Assembly: GCF_014333585.1 (NCBI RefSeq)
Contig: NZ_JACSCW010000002.1
Coordinates: 1-64,000 of the forward strand
Direction: 5' to 3'
Source: Hymenobacter sp. BT188
GTDB taxonomy: Bacteria > Bacteroidota > Bacteroidia > Cytophagales > Hymenobacteraceae
Length of the DNA: 64,000 nucleotides
Part shown: piece after piece, positions 18,087-25,724 of the stretch
How the letters are laid out: every line of letters starts with the position of its first letter
How positions within the stretch are numbered: the first letter of the stretch is position 1
Position numbers and translations under genes: made by a program
Notes under the pieces: generated by a model
Database searches by the model: none
The model's input: only the letters and a program-made list of their open reading frames with translations
What the model was told of the DNA's origin: nothing

Positions 18087-19574
18087 TTAATAGTAATGAA
18101 AGTCGGGGTGAGCTTGGGGCAATAATGTTTTATCGATAACAATGCTCTTTACATCAAAATACAGGGCGGTTTCTGAGTTGATGTAATGGCCAGGGTCGGT
18201 GGTCAATTCCCACTCCGTAATCAGCACCCGATATGGCTTAACCCCAGTAATGGGCTTCAGCACAACGTGTTCTATGCCTTTTGGCCACGCTGCCCGTAGC
18301 TGCGCCTCCCGAGCCAGAAGCTGCTGGTCGTAGGAAGCTGCGCTGAATAGTAGCTCCTGCCAGGCCCGACGCGGGATGCCTATCCAGCTAAACAAGCTGA
18401 TGTATACCACTGGTCCCCAGCGTAATAACCAGTTGGGTAATTGCCAGGATACCGGACGAGCATGATAGGTCAGCCCGGCCCAAATGACTAGCAAACCAGC
18501 CGGAAACAGAAACAGCAGCAAGCCATTGATGGCACGGTCCGGCGGCATCTGCCTCATCACACCGATGAATAGAAGCATGCTCAGCCCGTAGCTGACCAGC
18601 ATAAAAAAAGCCCCCCAATACCACGGCAGCCGGATAGCGTTGCTTAGCCAGCCCCGCCGTTGCCAGTAGTAAGCCGTGGGCAGCCAGAGCAGCATAGGTA
18701 GCAGCAGCTTAAAAGCCAAGCCGCGCCGCACAAGCAGACGAAACATGGCACTCGGAGTATCGGGTACCGCCGATAACAGCTGCCACACCATGCTTTCGCG
18801 GTTAGGATCTTTAGCGTACCCTTCAAACTGCATTCGGACATAGTTGCCAGGAGCTGCCACAGTGACTATGGCCACCACCAAAGTCAGCAGCAATAAGGCG
18901 CTCCACCACCGCGCTTGGGGCCATTGCCGCCGGTACCCGTTCACGGCTAACAGCAGCGTTAGGCCCAGCACCAAATGCAGCATGGTCATTTCATTGGCTG
19001 CCGTAGCAATAATGGCACAGATGGCGGCTGCCACTTGCCAGCCACGACGGCTCCACGCCTTGGTTGTCTGCCGGGCACGTTCGGAGGCAATGAGTACGAG
19101 CAGCAACGTGAGCCCGGCAATATGATAGACCACGGAGCCCGTAAACCAGTAGATTGCCGAATACGGGTCGGGAATCATATGCAGATAAAACAGCAAGAAT
19201 ATGGCCGCAGCCAGCGTCGCCTGCGTGCGGGGTATTTGCTGCTGACTAAGCGTGCGCAGACCTAGGTAAATAGTACTCAATGTGGCCAACAATGTGAAGG
19301 CAGGAGTCCAGCGAAACCCATCGGACCAACCATACACCAGTGGATTGGCTGCGGTAACAAGTAGCGAAGATGAGAACCGACCAGTCCAGCGCAGATACAG
19401 TTCAATCTGCTGGGCCCAGAGTCCGGTAGCGCGCACATTGGCGGCGTTGTAATAATCATCCATAAAGGGATGATTGTAGTAGCTCAAAAGCAGGAAAGGA
19501 AGTACCGCCACCACCGTTAGCAGTACAAGGACGAGCAATGGCAGGTGCGAAAAGGGCCGGGAAGGGATGGCCAT
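18087..19574 (-). CDS. DUF6056-like polytopic membrane protein (glycosyltransferase-like)
   Basis: 495 residues from the ATG at 19574. The frame is open to 19721 but that extension would overlap the DUF5522 gene's start region and lacks membrane character. After MAIPSRPFSHL comes a first helix, then FMDDYYNAANVRATGLWAQQ, an acidic periplasmic loop as in GT-C glycosyltransferases. Ten or more further helices follow, with RWTGRFSSSLL and WFTGSVVYHIAGL loops typical of DUF6056 proteins. The ~100-residue C-terminal tail is soluble. The GT-C fold uses lipid-linked sugars at the outer face of the inner membrane; donor and acceptor are unknown. Nothing readable is in 17887-18086 beyond one unpaired CTGGGGGGCTTTTT motif at 17963. 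Confidence 0.75.
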   Translation of the reverse strand: MAIPSRPFSHLPLLVLVLLTVVAVLPFLLLSYYNHPFMDDYYNAANVRATGLWAQQIELYLRWTGRFSSSLLVTAANPLVYGWSDGFRWTPAFTLLATLSTIYLGLRTLSQQQIPRTQATLAAAIFLLFYLHMIPDPYSAIYWFTGSVVYHIAGLTLLLVLIASERARQTTKAWSRRGWQVAAAICAIIATAANEMTMLHLVLGLTLLLAVNGYRRQWPQARWWSALLLLTLVVAIVTVAAPGNYVRMQFEGYAKDPNRESMVWQLLSAVPDTPSAMFRLLVRRGLAFKLLLPMLLWLPTAYYWQRRGWLSNAIRLPWYWGAFFMLVSYGLSMLLFIGVMRQMPPDRAINGLLLFLFPAGLLVIWAGLTYHARPVSWQLPNWLLRWGPVVYISLFSWIGIPRRAWQELLFSAASYDQQLLAREAQLRAAWPKGIEHVVLKPITGVKPYRVLITEWELTTDPGHYINSETALYFDVKSIVIDKTLLPQAHPDFHYY

Positions 19575-19673
19575 ACGTAGGCTTTGGTATTGCTTGAAGC
19601 TGGTAGTGCAGGCGAGATGCTTGGCGCAAAACTCGGCAATCAAAGCGGGAAAGATACAACAAGCGAACCGTCG

Positions 19674-19681
19674 TACTTTTG
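19674..19681 (+). promoter_or_regulatory. -7 element fused to the GCCCCCCAG motif
   Basis: TACTTTTG matches TAnnTTTG and its final G is the first base of GCCCCCCAG (19681-19689). It lies 22 bp upstream of the DUF5522 ATG at 19704. Confidence 0.55.
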
Positions 19682-19703
19682 CCCCCCAGCTTGTCACTAG
19701 CTC

Positions 19704-19886
19704 ATGCCCGCAGCCCCACAACCCCTACATCCCGGCGACTTCTATTTCACGCCTGAGGGCTATATGGTGTTCACCGAGCAGTACCATCTGCGGCGGGGCT
19801 ATTGCTGCAAAAGTGGCTGCCGACACTGCCCGTGGAGCTTTGGCCGCGAGAAAAAAAAGCCCCCCAGCGGCTCCGTGGGCAGCTAA
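19704..19886 (+). CDS. DUF5522 small cysteine-rich protein
   Basis: 60 residues, ATG at 19704. The body GDFYFTPEGYMVFTEQYHL then RRGYCCKSGCRHCPWSF matches DUF5522, a short conserved protein with a CCxxGCxxCP cluster and a nearby His that probably bind a metal. Function of the family is not known to me. The lysine-rich tail (REKKKPPSGSVGS) is encoded across the dispersed motif at 19859-19867, and so looks like a species-specific extension. It is divergent from the DUF6056-like gene and 96 bp before rpmB, which has its own promoter. Confidence 0.85.
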   Translation: MPAAPQPLHPGDFYFTPEGYMVFTEQYHLRRGYCCKSGCRHCPWSFGREKKKPPSGSVGS

Positions 19887-19909
19887 CACGCTATTTTTCA
19901 GTGGGCCAG

Positions 19910-19940
19910 TTTGACGTTGTCGGACTTTTGCCGATATTTG
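19910..19940 (+). promoter_or_regulatory. Promoter of rpmB
   Basis: TTTG at 19910-19913 and GATATTTG at 19933-19940 with a 19-bp spacer, close to the Bacteroidota TTTG-N19-TAnnTTTG form (one mismatch). 42 bp upstream of the rpmB ATG. Confidence 0.65.
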
Positions 19941-19982
19941 CGTCCCTTTTTCCAGTACTGAAACCTCTAAGTTCCTGATATC

Positions 19983-20222
19983 ATGGCCCGAGTTTGTGAT
20001 CTAACCGGCAAGCGTACCCGCGTAGGCAACAACGTGTCGCACGCCAACAACAAGACGAAGCGCAAGTTTTACCCCAATTTGCAGAAGAAGCGCTTCTACA
20101 TTCCCGAGGAAGATGCTTGGGTTACGTTGAAAGTAGCTACCAGCACTATCCGCACCATCAACAAGAATGGCATCATGGCCACCTTGAAGAAGGCGAAGGA
20201 AAAAGGCTTCATCGTTTACTAA
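19983..20222 (+). CDS. rpmB: 50S ribosomal protein L28
   Basis: 79 residues, ATG at 19983 ([20 protein letters not shown]). Full-length L28 with the typical [18 protein letters not shown] core and the C-terminal [15 protein letters not shown]. It binds 23S rRNA in the large subunit. The usual neighbours in Bacteroidota are rpmG, DUF4295 and ftsY. Here an aminopeptidase P gene lies between rpmB and rpmG (stop to start 96 bp). Its own promoter lies directly upstream. No cysteine zinc pair beyond Cys 5 is seen, so this is the zinc-free form. Confidence 0.98.
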   Translation: MARVCDLTGKRTRVGNNVSHANNKTKRKFYPNLQKKRFYIPEEDAWVTLKVATSTIRTINKNGIMATLKKAKEKGFIVY

Positions 20223-20318
20223 AGTTTTTTCGGCAGTTTTAGGAGCCGGAAGACACGACGGGTGAACTACCCGGCCCAAACGCAACGTTTGGGCGCTATT
20301 CGTAGTCTTTCTTTTACT

Positions 20319-21977
20319 ATGCTCCTTCCCTTGCTGAAAAATGCCCCCCGGCTGGTCCGTGTCGCTTGCGTAGCGACGCTGCTGGCGAGTTTTTTACCAG
20401 CGGTTAGCGCCCAGCGCGCCGCTGGCTCCGACCGCCCTGCCGATTTTATGGACCCCGCCTTTCACCGGCAACGGAGAGAGCTGCTGCGACAAAAGCTGCC
20501 AGCTCGCTCCGTTGCCGTTTTGTTTGCCAGCCCCGTCCGCAACCGGGCCAACGATGTGGATTTTAAGTACCATCAGAACCCGGACCTTTTCTACCTCACC
20601 GGCTACGATGAGCCTGATGCTGTGCTCCTCTTGTTCAAGGAGCCGCAGACGGTTGGGGGGCAAAGTGGCGTAACCGAAGCTCTATACGTGCAGCCCCGCA
20701 ACCCCAGGGCCGAGCAGTGGACGGGGCGGCGCCTTGGCACTGAAGGCACCAAGCAGCAGCTAAAGCTTCAGTACGTCGCTGATAATAAAGAATTTGCTAC
20801 CGCCAAGTTGCCCTGGAGCAGCTTTGAGCAAGTCCTATTCTTGGATCAGCCCCAGGATGCCCGCGATGATGCTGAGAACCCCGGTGATGTGTACAGCCTC
20901 ATCCAAACCTTCCGCCAGGGGGCAAATTTTCCCGCCGACTACAATCCGAGTCGCAATGAGGCGTATGCGATGATTCGCAAGTACACTGGAACCCTAGGTG
21001 CTGCCAACTTGGCGCCTTACCTGACCAATCTGACCCAGGAGCAACCCCAGTTGGCCTCCGACCGCTATCTGCAAGCTTACCTCAAAGCCAGCACCGATGA
21101 TGCCCGCAAGCAAGCCGTAACCGCCTTGCCCACGTCGCGCTTCGATGGGTCGGCTTTATCGGCGTTGCTGGATGATATGCGGGAGGTAAAGACCGCGGAA
21201 GAAATAAAACACTTGCGGCAAGCCATTCGAATCTCGGCGGTGGGCCAACAGGAGGTTATGAAGGCAATGAAGCCGAACATGACTGAGATGGAGGTGCAGG
21301 GCTTGCACGAATTTGTGTACAGGAAATACGGTGCCGAATTCGAAGGTTACCCCAGCATTGTAGGAGCCGGCAACAACGCCTGTGTCTTGCATTACACCGT
21401 CAACGATAAACCCCGCCTCGGCAATGACCTTGTGCTGATGGACTGCGGCGCTGAGTACCACGGCTACACCGCCGATGTAACTCGCACCATCCCCGCCACG
21501 GGTAAGTTTACCACGGAGCAGCGCCAGATTTACGAGTTGGTGTTAGCGGCCCAGCAAGCTGGCTTCGAGCAGTGCAAGCCCGGTAGCGGTTTCAGAGCAC
21601 CTGACGAAGCCGCCCGGAAGGTAGTTACAGAAGGACTGCTCAAACTCGGCATCATTAAAGACGCCAAAGAAGCTCGGCAATACTTCCCCCACGGTACCTC
21701 GCACTACTTGGGCCTCGATGTCCACGATCGGGGCACCTATGGCCCTTTGCGCGCTGGCACCGTCATCACTGTCGAGCCCGGCATCTATATTCCTGAAAAC
21801 AGCCCCTGCGACAAGAAGTGGTGGAATATCGGCGTACGTATTGAAGATGATATATTGGTAACGGACAAAGGCTGGGAAAATCTTTCCAAAGAAGCCCCCC
21901 GCACCGTAGCCGAAATTGAAGCGCTTATGGCTAAGCCAAGTGCGCTGGATGATTTTAAGCTGCCGGAGCTGAAGTAA
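20319..21977 (+). CDS. Secreted Xaa-Pro aminopeptidase (M24B)
   Basis: 552 residues from the ATG at 20319. An upstream in-frame start at 20262 is possible, but the shorter form begins [15 protein letters not shown] then [17 protein letters not shown], a long signal peptide. The N-terminal creatinase-like domain has [19 protein letters not shown]. The pita-bread catalytic domain (from about 290) shows [18 protein letters not shown], the metal ligands in [40 protein letters not shown] and [10 protein letters not shown]. It frees N-terminal residues before proline and, with its signal, acts in the periplasm. Its insertion between rpmB and rpmG is unusual. Confidence 0.95.
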   Translation: MLLPLLKNAPRLVRVACVATLLASFLPAVSAQRAAGSDRPADFMDPAFHRQRRELLRQKLPARSVAVLFASPVRNRANDVDFKYHQNPDLFYLTGYDEPDAVLLLFKEPQTVGGQSGVTEALYVQPRNPRAEQWTGRRLGTEGTKQQLKLQYVADNKEFATAKLPWSSFEQVLFLDQPQDARDDAENPGDVYSLIQTFRQGANFPADYNPSRNEAYAMIRKYTGTLGAANLAPYLTNLTQEQPQLASDRYLQAYLKASTDDARKQAVTALPTSRFDGSALSALLDDMREVKTAEEIKHLRQAIRISAVGQQEVMKAMKPNMTEMEVQGLHEFVYRKYGAEFEGYPSIVGAGNNACVLHYTVNDKPRLGNDLVLMDCGAEYHGYTADVTRTIPATGKFTTEQRQIYELVLAAQQAGFEQCKPGSGFRAPDEAARKVVTEGLLKLGIIKDAKEARQYFPHGTSHYLGLDVHDRGTYGPLRAGTVITVEPGIYIPENSPCDKKWWNIGVRIEDDILVTDKGWENLSKEAPRTVAEIEALMAKPSALDDFKLPELK

Positions 21978-22049
21978 CCTCCTATTAAACCGTAGAGGCA
22001 CATTTACCACCTGCCAAAGTAAAAAGTGGAATTTACATTGTGCTGACCA

Positions 22050-22080
22050 TTTGGTAATTCCGCAAAGGCTCGTACCTTTG
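22050..22080 (+). promoter_or_regulatory. Promoter of rpmG-DUF4295-ftsY
   Basis: TTTG at 22050-22053, 19-bp spacer, TACCTTTG at 22073-22080: a perfect match to the Bacteroidota sigma factor consensus. It lies 30 bp before the rpmG ATG. Confidence 0.85.
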
Positions 22081-22110
22081 CAGTCCTTAATCCAAAAACC
22101 CCCAGTCGAG

Positions 22111-22293
22111 ATGGCTAAGAAAGGAAACCGGGTGCAGGTAATCCTGGAGTGCACCGAGCACAAGAACTCGGGCCAGCCAGGCACCTCGCGCTATATCACT
22201 ACGAAGAATCGTAAGAACACTCCTGAGCGCATTGAATTGAAGAAATTCAACTCTGTGCTTAAGAAGATGACCGTTCACAAGGAAATCAAGTAA
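22111..22293 (+). CDS. rpmG: 50S ribosomal protein L33
   Basis: 60 residues from the ATG at 22111 ([19 protein letters not shown]). The perfect promoter ending at 22080 rules out the longer frame from 22051. The core [21 protein letters not shown] then [14 protein letters not shown] is standard L33. Only one Cys is present, so this is the zinc-independent (C-minus) form. It starts a tight block: DUF4295 begins 8 bp after its stop and ftsY follows. It is a component of the large ribosomal subunit near the E site. Confidence 0.98.
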   Translation: MAKKGNRVQVILECTEHKNSGQPGTSRYITTKNRKNTPERIELKKFNSVLKKMTVHKEIK

Positions 22294-22301
22294 GCTGAGC
22301 A

Positions 22302-22463
22302 ATGGCTAAGAAAGTAGTAGCAACCCTGAAAGTAGCGGGCGGAAAAGACTGGGCTAAAGTCATTCGTGCCGTGAAGTCGCCAAAAACTGGCGCTTACACC
22401 TTCCGCGAGGAAATGGTGCTCGTAGACAAAGTACAGGAGTACTTGGCCTCCGGCACTAAGTAA
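22302..22463 (+). CDS. DUF4295 small basic protein
   Basis: 53 residues, ATG at 22302, read directly as MAKKVVATLKVAGGKDWAKV then IRAVKSPKTGAYTFREEMV and a C-terminal QEYLASGTK. It matches DUF4295, a short Lys-rich protein found only in Bacteroidota directly after rpmG and before ftsY. Its composition and constant place among ribosomal genes suggest it binds the ribosome or rRNA; that is inference. It is 8 bp from rpmG, so translationally linked. A hairpin terminator follows at 22500, which would limit read-through to ftsY. Confidence 0.93.
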   Translation: MAKKVVATLKVAGGKDWAKVIRAVKSPKTGAYTFREEMVLVDKVQEYLASGTK

Positions 22464-22499
22464 TTCGGCGCCTTTGTGGCGTTCCTGTAGTAAGTGAAG

Positions 22500-22526
22500 A
22501 AGTCCCGCCAGCAGTGGGACTTTTTT
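22500..22526 (+). terminator. Intrinsic terminator after DUF4295
   Basis: AAGTCCC-(A)-GTGGGACTT type stem around GCCAGCA, followed directly by TTTTTT at 22521-22526. It sits 36 bp past the DUF4295 stop. Confidence 0.85.
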
Positions 22527-22531
22527 GCGTT

Positions 22532-22634
22532 GTAGCGCGAAGCTCCAGCTTCGTGCGTCGTTGCCCAATTAGTTTAGCTAGCTTGTGGTAACTATTTGCA
22601 TGCAACGATACGCGAAGCTGGAGCTTCGCGCTAC
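22532..22634. repeat. REP-like inverted repeat, family 2
   Basis: Left arm GTAGCGCGAAGCTCCAGCTT (22532 on, continuing CGTGCGTCGTT) and right arm AACGATACGCGAAGCTGGAG (then CTTCGCGCTAC to 22634) are near-exact complements around ~40 bp. Each arm is itself a small palindrome (GCGAAGCT-CC-AGCTTCG). It ends 10 bp before the ftsY ATG, so the RNA hairpin would sit in the ftsY leader. Confidence 0.88.
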
Positions 22635-22644
22635 TTCCTCACCC

Positions 22645-23622
22645 ATGGGACTTTTCGACTTTTTCAAAAAGGATAAAGAAAGCAAGGAGCAGCAGGAGTC
22701 GCTGGACAAAGGGCTGGAAAAGTCTAAAGCCAGCTTCTTCGATCAGCTTAGTAAAGCGGTTGTCGGCAAAAGTAAGGTTGACGAAGAAGTGCTCGACGAC
22801 CTGGAAGGCGTGCTAGTGCACGCTGATGTGGGCATCGACACTACGGTCAAGGTTATCAAGCGCATCGAAGACCGGGTAGCCCGCGACAAGTTTGTGAGCA
22901 CCAGCGAGCTAGACCGCATTCTGCGCGAAGAAATTGCCGAGCTGCTTTCCGAGAATAACTCCGGAAGTGCCGTCCTCGACCGTCCTGATACAGGTGCCTA
23001 CACGGGCCCTTTCGTGATCATGGTGGTAGGCGTAAACGGTGTGGGCAAAACCACGACCATCGGCAAGCTGGCGCACCGCTTCCATTCAGCGGGCAAAAAA
23101 GTAGTGCTTGGCGCCGCTGATACCTTCCGCGCCGCCGCCGTGGATCAACTCATCGTGTGGGGACAGCGCGTCGGCGTGCCCGTAATTTCACACGGCATGA
23201 ACACCGACCCGGCTTCCGTTGCCTATGATGCAGTGCAGAAAGGTGTGGAAATGCAGGCCGACGTAGTCATAATTGATACGGCTGGCCGCCTGCATAACAA
23301 GGTAAACCTGATGAACGAGCTGAGCAAGATCAAGCGCGTAATGCAGAAGGTAATTCCCGATGCGCCCCACGAAGTGTTGCTGGTGCTTGATGGCAGCACC
23401 GGCCAGAACGCCTTTCTGCAAGCCAAAGAATTTACCCGTGCCACTGAAGTTTCAGCATTAGCCATTACCAAATTGGATGGCACCGCAAAGGGTGGAGTAG
23501 TTATCGGTATCTCCGACCAGTTTAATATTCCGGTGCGCTATATCGGCGTGGGGGAGAAGATGACCGATTTGCAGCTCTTCGACCGGCATACGTTTGTCAA
23601 CTCGCTGTTTTCGAAGAAATAG
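22645..23622 (+). CDS. ftsY: Signal recognition particle receptor FtsY
   Basis: 325 residues from the ATG at 22645 (MGLFDFFKKDKESKEQQES). A longer frame from 22585 would run through the hairpin repeat and is rejected. N-terminal charged A/N helices, then the SRP GTPase: GVNGVGKTTTIGKLAHRF (P-loop), DTFRAAAVDQL, IIDTAGRLHN, TKLDGTAKGGVVIGI, and closing IPVRYIGVGEKMTDLQLFD. It is the membrane-side receptor that docks ribosome-nascent chain-SRP complexes for co-translational targeting. No long acidic A-domain, as usual in Bacteroidota. Its stop codon lies in the stem of the terminator hairpin at 23621. Confidence 0.97.
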   Translation: MGLFDFFKKDKESKEQQESLDKGLEKSKASFFDQLSKAVVGKSKVDEEVLDDLEGVLVHADVGIDTTVKVIKRIEDRVARDKFVSTSELDRILREEIAELLSENNSGSAVLDRPDTGAYTGPFVIMVVGVNGVGKTTTIGKLAHRFHSAGKKVVLGAADTFRAAAVDQLIVWGQRVGVPVISHGMNTDPASVAYDAVQKGVEMQADVVIIDTAGRLHNKVNLMNELSKIKRVMQKVIPDAPHEVLLVLDGSTGQNAFLQAKEFTRATEVSALAITKLDGTAKGGVVIGISDQFNIPVRYIGVGEKMTDLQLFDRHTFVNSLFSKK

Positions 23623-23702
23623 AGTCAGATTATACCATAAAAAGCCCCCCAACATTATCCTCACATAATGCTGGGGGGCTTTTTATGGTATAATCTGACT
23701 CT
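23621..23702. terminator. Very long bidirectional terminator overlapping the ftsY stop
   Basis: A stem of about 38 bp with a single mismatch: AGAGTCAGATTATACCATAA continues into AAAGCCCCCCAACATTAT, then TCAC-side loop, then the inverse ending TAATCTGACTCT. The first two bases are the last two of the ftsY TAG. The inner stem is an inverted pair of the GCCCCCCAG motif. It separates ftsY from the convergent GT39-like gene (ends 23715). Confidence 0.95.
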
Positions 23703-23714
23703 ACGTAGCTAGCT

Positions 23715-25346
23715 CTATTGCTCTAGCTCCACTTCGTAGAGTTGCACGTATCCTTCCTGTGCTACGAGGCGTCGGCGGGGAAAACGATTGAATATTCCGA
23801 TTTGACGCTGAGTGTTAGTAGTGGTAAGATTTAAGATGAACCACGACCGTTGGTTAGGTGCCGGGCATATGCTGCTGGCAATTTTATAAGGATAGTAAGT
23901 TAATCCGAGTGGTACTTGAAAGTTGTAATAAAATGGGTACTGTCGAGCTAAATGGTCATTGACAAATACATGACCGCGAGTAGTGGAAGCCGGTAAGTAC
24001 TTCTGAATTAGAAGGGCCTGTGAGAAGTAAGACGTTTCGCTCGATAGCAACATGGTGCGCACAGGCAATAAGGCCAAGCTACCTGTTAGGGCTAATGTTG
24101 TTAGAAGGGTGTAAAATGAAGTTCCGACCTGAAACCACATCAAACTGAATTTTAATCTGGCTAGTAGAACCGAGCCAGCAAAGTATAACCCTAGTCCCCC
24201 GTACACCAGCGACATTAGATTGTGCATCCAAAGAGCCGCCACTACTAGAAGCACGCCAATCCAAACCCGGCCCCACCCGCTGTTTACTACTTCCCGCAAG
24301 CCGAAGCCCGCTGCTACACACAATGGCGGGAGTAGGGGTGTTGTCATGCGGGGCAGGAGGGTAATGGGAGTATACTGTACCAATGAGGTACTACCAAACC
24401 AGTAGCAGGCCAGTGTAACCAGTAGCAAACCCAACCAGAATCCTGCTTCCGGAGGAAGGCGCTGCTTGTACCAATTAAGTGCGGCAACACCTGCCAGCAA
24501 AAACGCCGGAGCCAAGCCTATCTCCACAAAAAATGCGATGGGCTGCCAGGTCAGACGCCCTAGCAGCTCATGTCGAAGGCCGTGCAAGTAGTTGCTGGAC
24601 TTCATAAACTCATTTGTGCGCTCAATGAGGTGGATGCGGTAGAGGCTATCACCCGTTAAGGTCTGATAGTACAGCAAATAGGCCGTGAGTAGTACACCAC
24701 CTAAGCCCACCGCAGTAAGCCAGAAACGGTAGTTCTGTCGCCGGGCCATATCCCAAACCAGCACCACCAAGTAGAATGGAGCATAGTAGATAATAGTCTC
24801 TTTGCTAAGCAGGGCCGCGAAGTTAAACAAGGCAAAAAATGCCCCCCAGACGACCTCTGACCGCCCAGGTTGCCGTCCGGTATACAGGGCCGCTGCGGCG
24901 GCAAAGACCCACAGCATGAGCAGATTGTCAGGGTAGAGATACCGCGCTAGATCTAGCGTGTAGTAATGCAGGCCTAGGAGGAGTATTGTTCCGACTGCTA
25001 CTATTGGCTCGCGTCGTCGAAATAGAACCCAGGCTAAAATGGAGGAACCTATGGTTGCTACTAGCGGCCAGAGGGTGGTTGTGTAAATATTGATGCCAAA
25101 TACCCAGTAAAGCAGGGCTACTGGAGCAAACACCAAGTAGCGTTCTTTTAAAGAATCAAGCAAACCCCGTGGGTCTGGGGTGGCTGGGAAAGTGCCAGTC
25201 TGGAGCTGATACGCGTAATGAGAGTAGAAAAAATCGTCAATGTTATTTAGCCCTTCGTGTGCGAAAAGGAAGAACGCGAGGGTGAAGAGAATAACGAAGA
25301 CAAGCGTGTAGGTAGGTAGACGCTGAAGAATACTCGTAAAATTCAT
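23715..25346 (-). CDS. GT39/ArnT-like membrane glycosyltransferase
   Basis: 543 residues from the ATG at 25346 (MNFTSILQRLPTYT); a TTG two codons upstream is an alternative. First helix, then GLNNIDDFFYSHYAYQLQTG, an Asp-Asp-bearing first periplasmic loop as in GT-C enzymes of the PMT/ArnT type. About 11-12 more helices follow (for example TILLLGLHYYTLDLARYLYP, DNLLMLWVFAAAAALYTG), then a soluble C-terminal domain of ~100 residues. Such enzymes transfer sugars from polyprenyl carriers to lipids or proteins. It interrupts the usual ftsY-rimO adjacency on the opposite strand. Codon 'WGAFF' lies on the dispersed motif at 24841. Confidence 0.8.
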   Translation of the reverse strand: MNFTSILQRLPTYTLVFVILFTLAFFLFAHEGLNNIDDFFYSHYAYQLQTGTFPATPDPRGLLDSLKERYLVFAPVALLYWVFGINIYTTTLWPLVATIGSSILAWVLFRRREPIVAVGTILLLGLHYYTLDLARYLYPDNLLMLWVFAAAAALYTGRQPGRSEVVWGAFFALFNFAALLSKETIIYYAPFYLVVLVWDMARRQNYRFWLTAVGLGGVLLTAYLLYYQTLTGDSLYRIHLIERTNEFMKSSNYLHGLRHELLGRLTWQPIAFFVEIGLAPAFLLAGVAALNWYKQRLPPEAGFWLGLLLVTLACYWFGSTSLVQYTPITLLPRMTTPLLPPLCVAAGFGLREVVNSGWGRVWIGVLLVVAALWMHNLMSLVYGGLGLYFAGSVLLARLKFSLMWFQVGTSFYTLLTTLALTGSLALLPVRTMLLSSETSYFSQALLIQKYLPASTTRGHVFVNDHLARQYPFYYNFQVPLGLTYYPYKIASSICPAPNQRSWFILNLTTTNTQRQIGIFNRFPRRRLVAQEGYVQLYEVELEQ

Positions 25347-25724
25347 GAGCAAAATAAGTGCAGCGTAGCCAGTTCGGGCAGCTGTGACTTGTTGGAAGCA
25401 TAAAGGCTAAATTACCATATCATTCCCGGTAGGCAGGTTTGTTTCATCGACTCTGCAGGTTTTCTGGGCCTTGCAACAAGAATGCAAGCTAAGCATAGTT
25501 AATGGAGGGTTGGCAGCAGGATTAGCATCGTTGGGGGCAAGCAGGATTCATCTTGGAGCTACTGGCAATGCATGTCGGTGGAACGGGAAGCGGAATGAAC
25601 GTTCAGCCTAGGAAAAGGCGTTGGCTCATGCGTACCTTTGCGCTCCCATTTTCGCGACACGCGGCTGGGGGCCAATTTATTCAGGATTAGGCGCTTCGGC
25701 CTATTTCTGGCTTACCCAATTGAC
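25347..25724. other. 378-bp spacer between divergent GT39-like gene and rimO
   Basis: No ORF with coding character. The only recognisable element is TACCTTTG at 25633-25640 (rimO -7 element). The plus-strand frame open from 25638 into rimO begins inside that element and is not coding before 25725. I see no repeat, RNA gene or motif copy here. Confidence 0.6.
25633..25640 (+). promoter_or_regulatory. -7 promoter element of rimO
   Basis: TACCTTTG, a full TAnnTTTG match, 84 bp before the rimO ATG at 25725. No TTTG at the expected -33 distance, so a weak or differently built upstream half. Confidence 0.6.
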
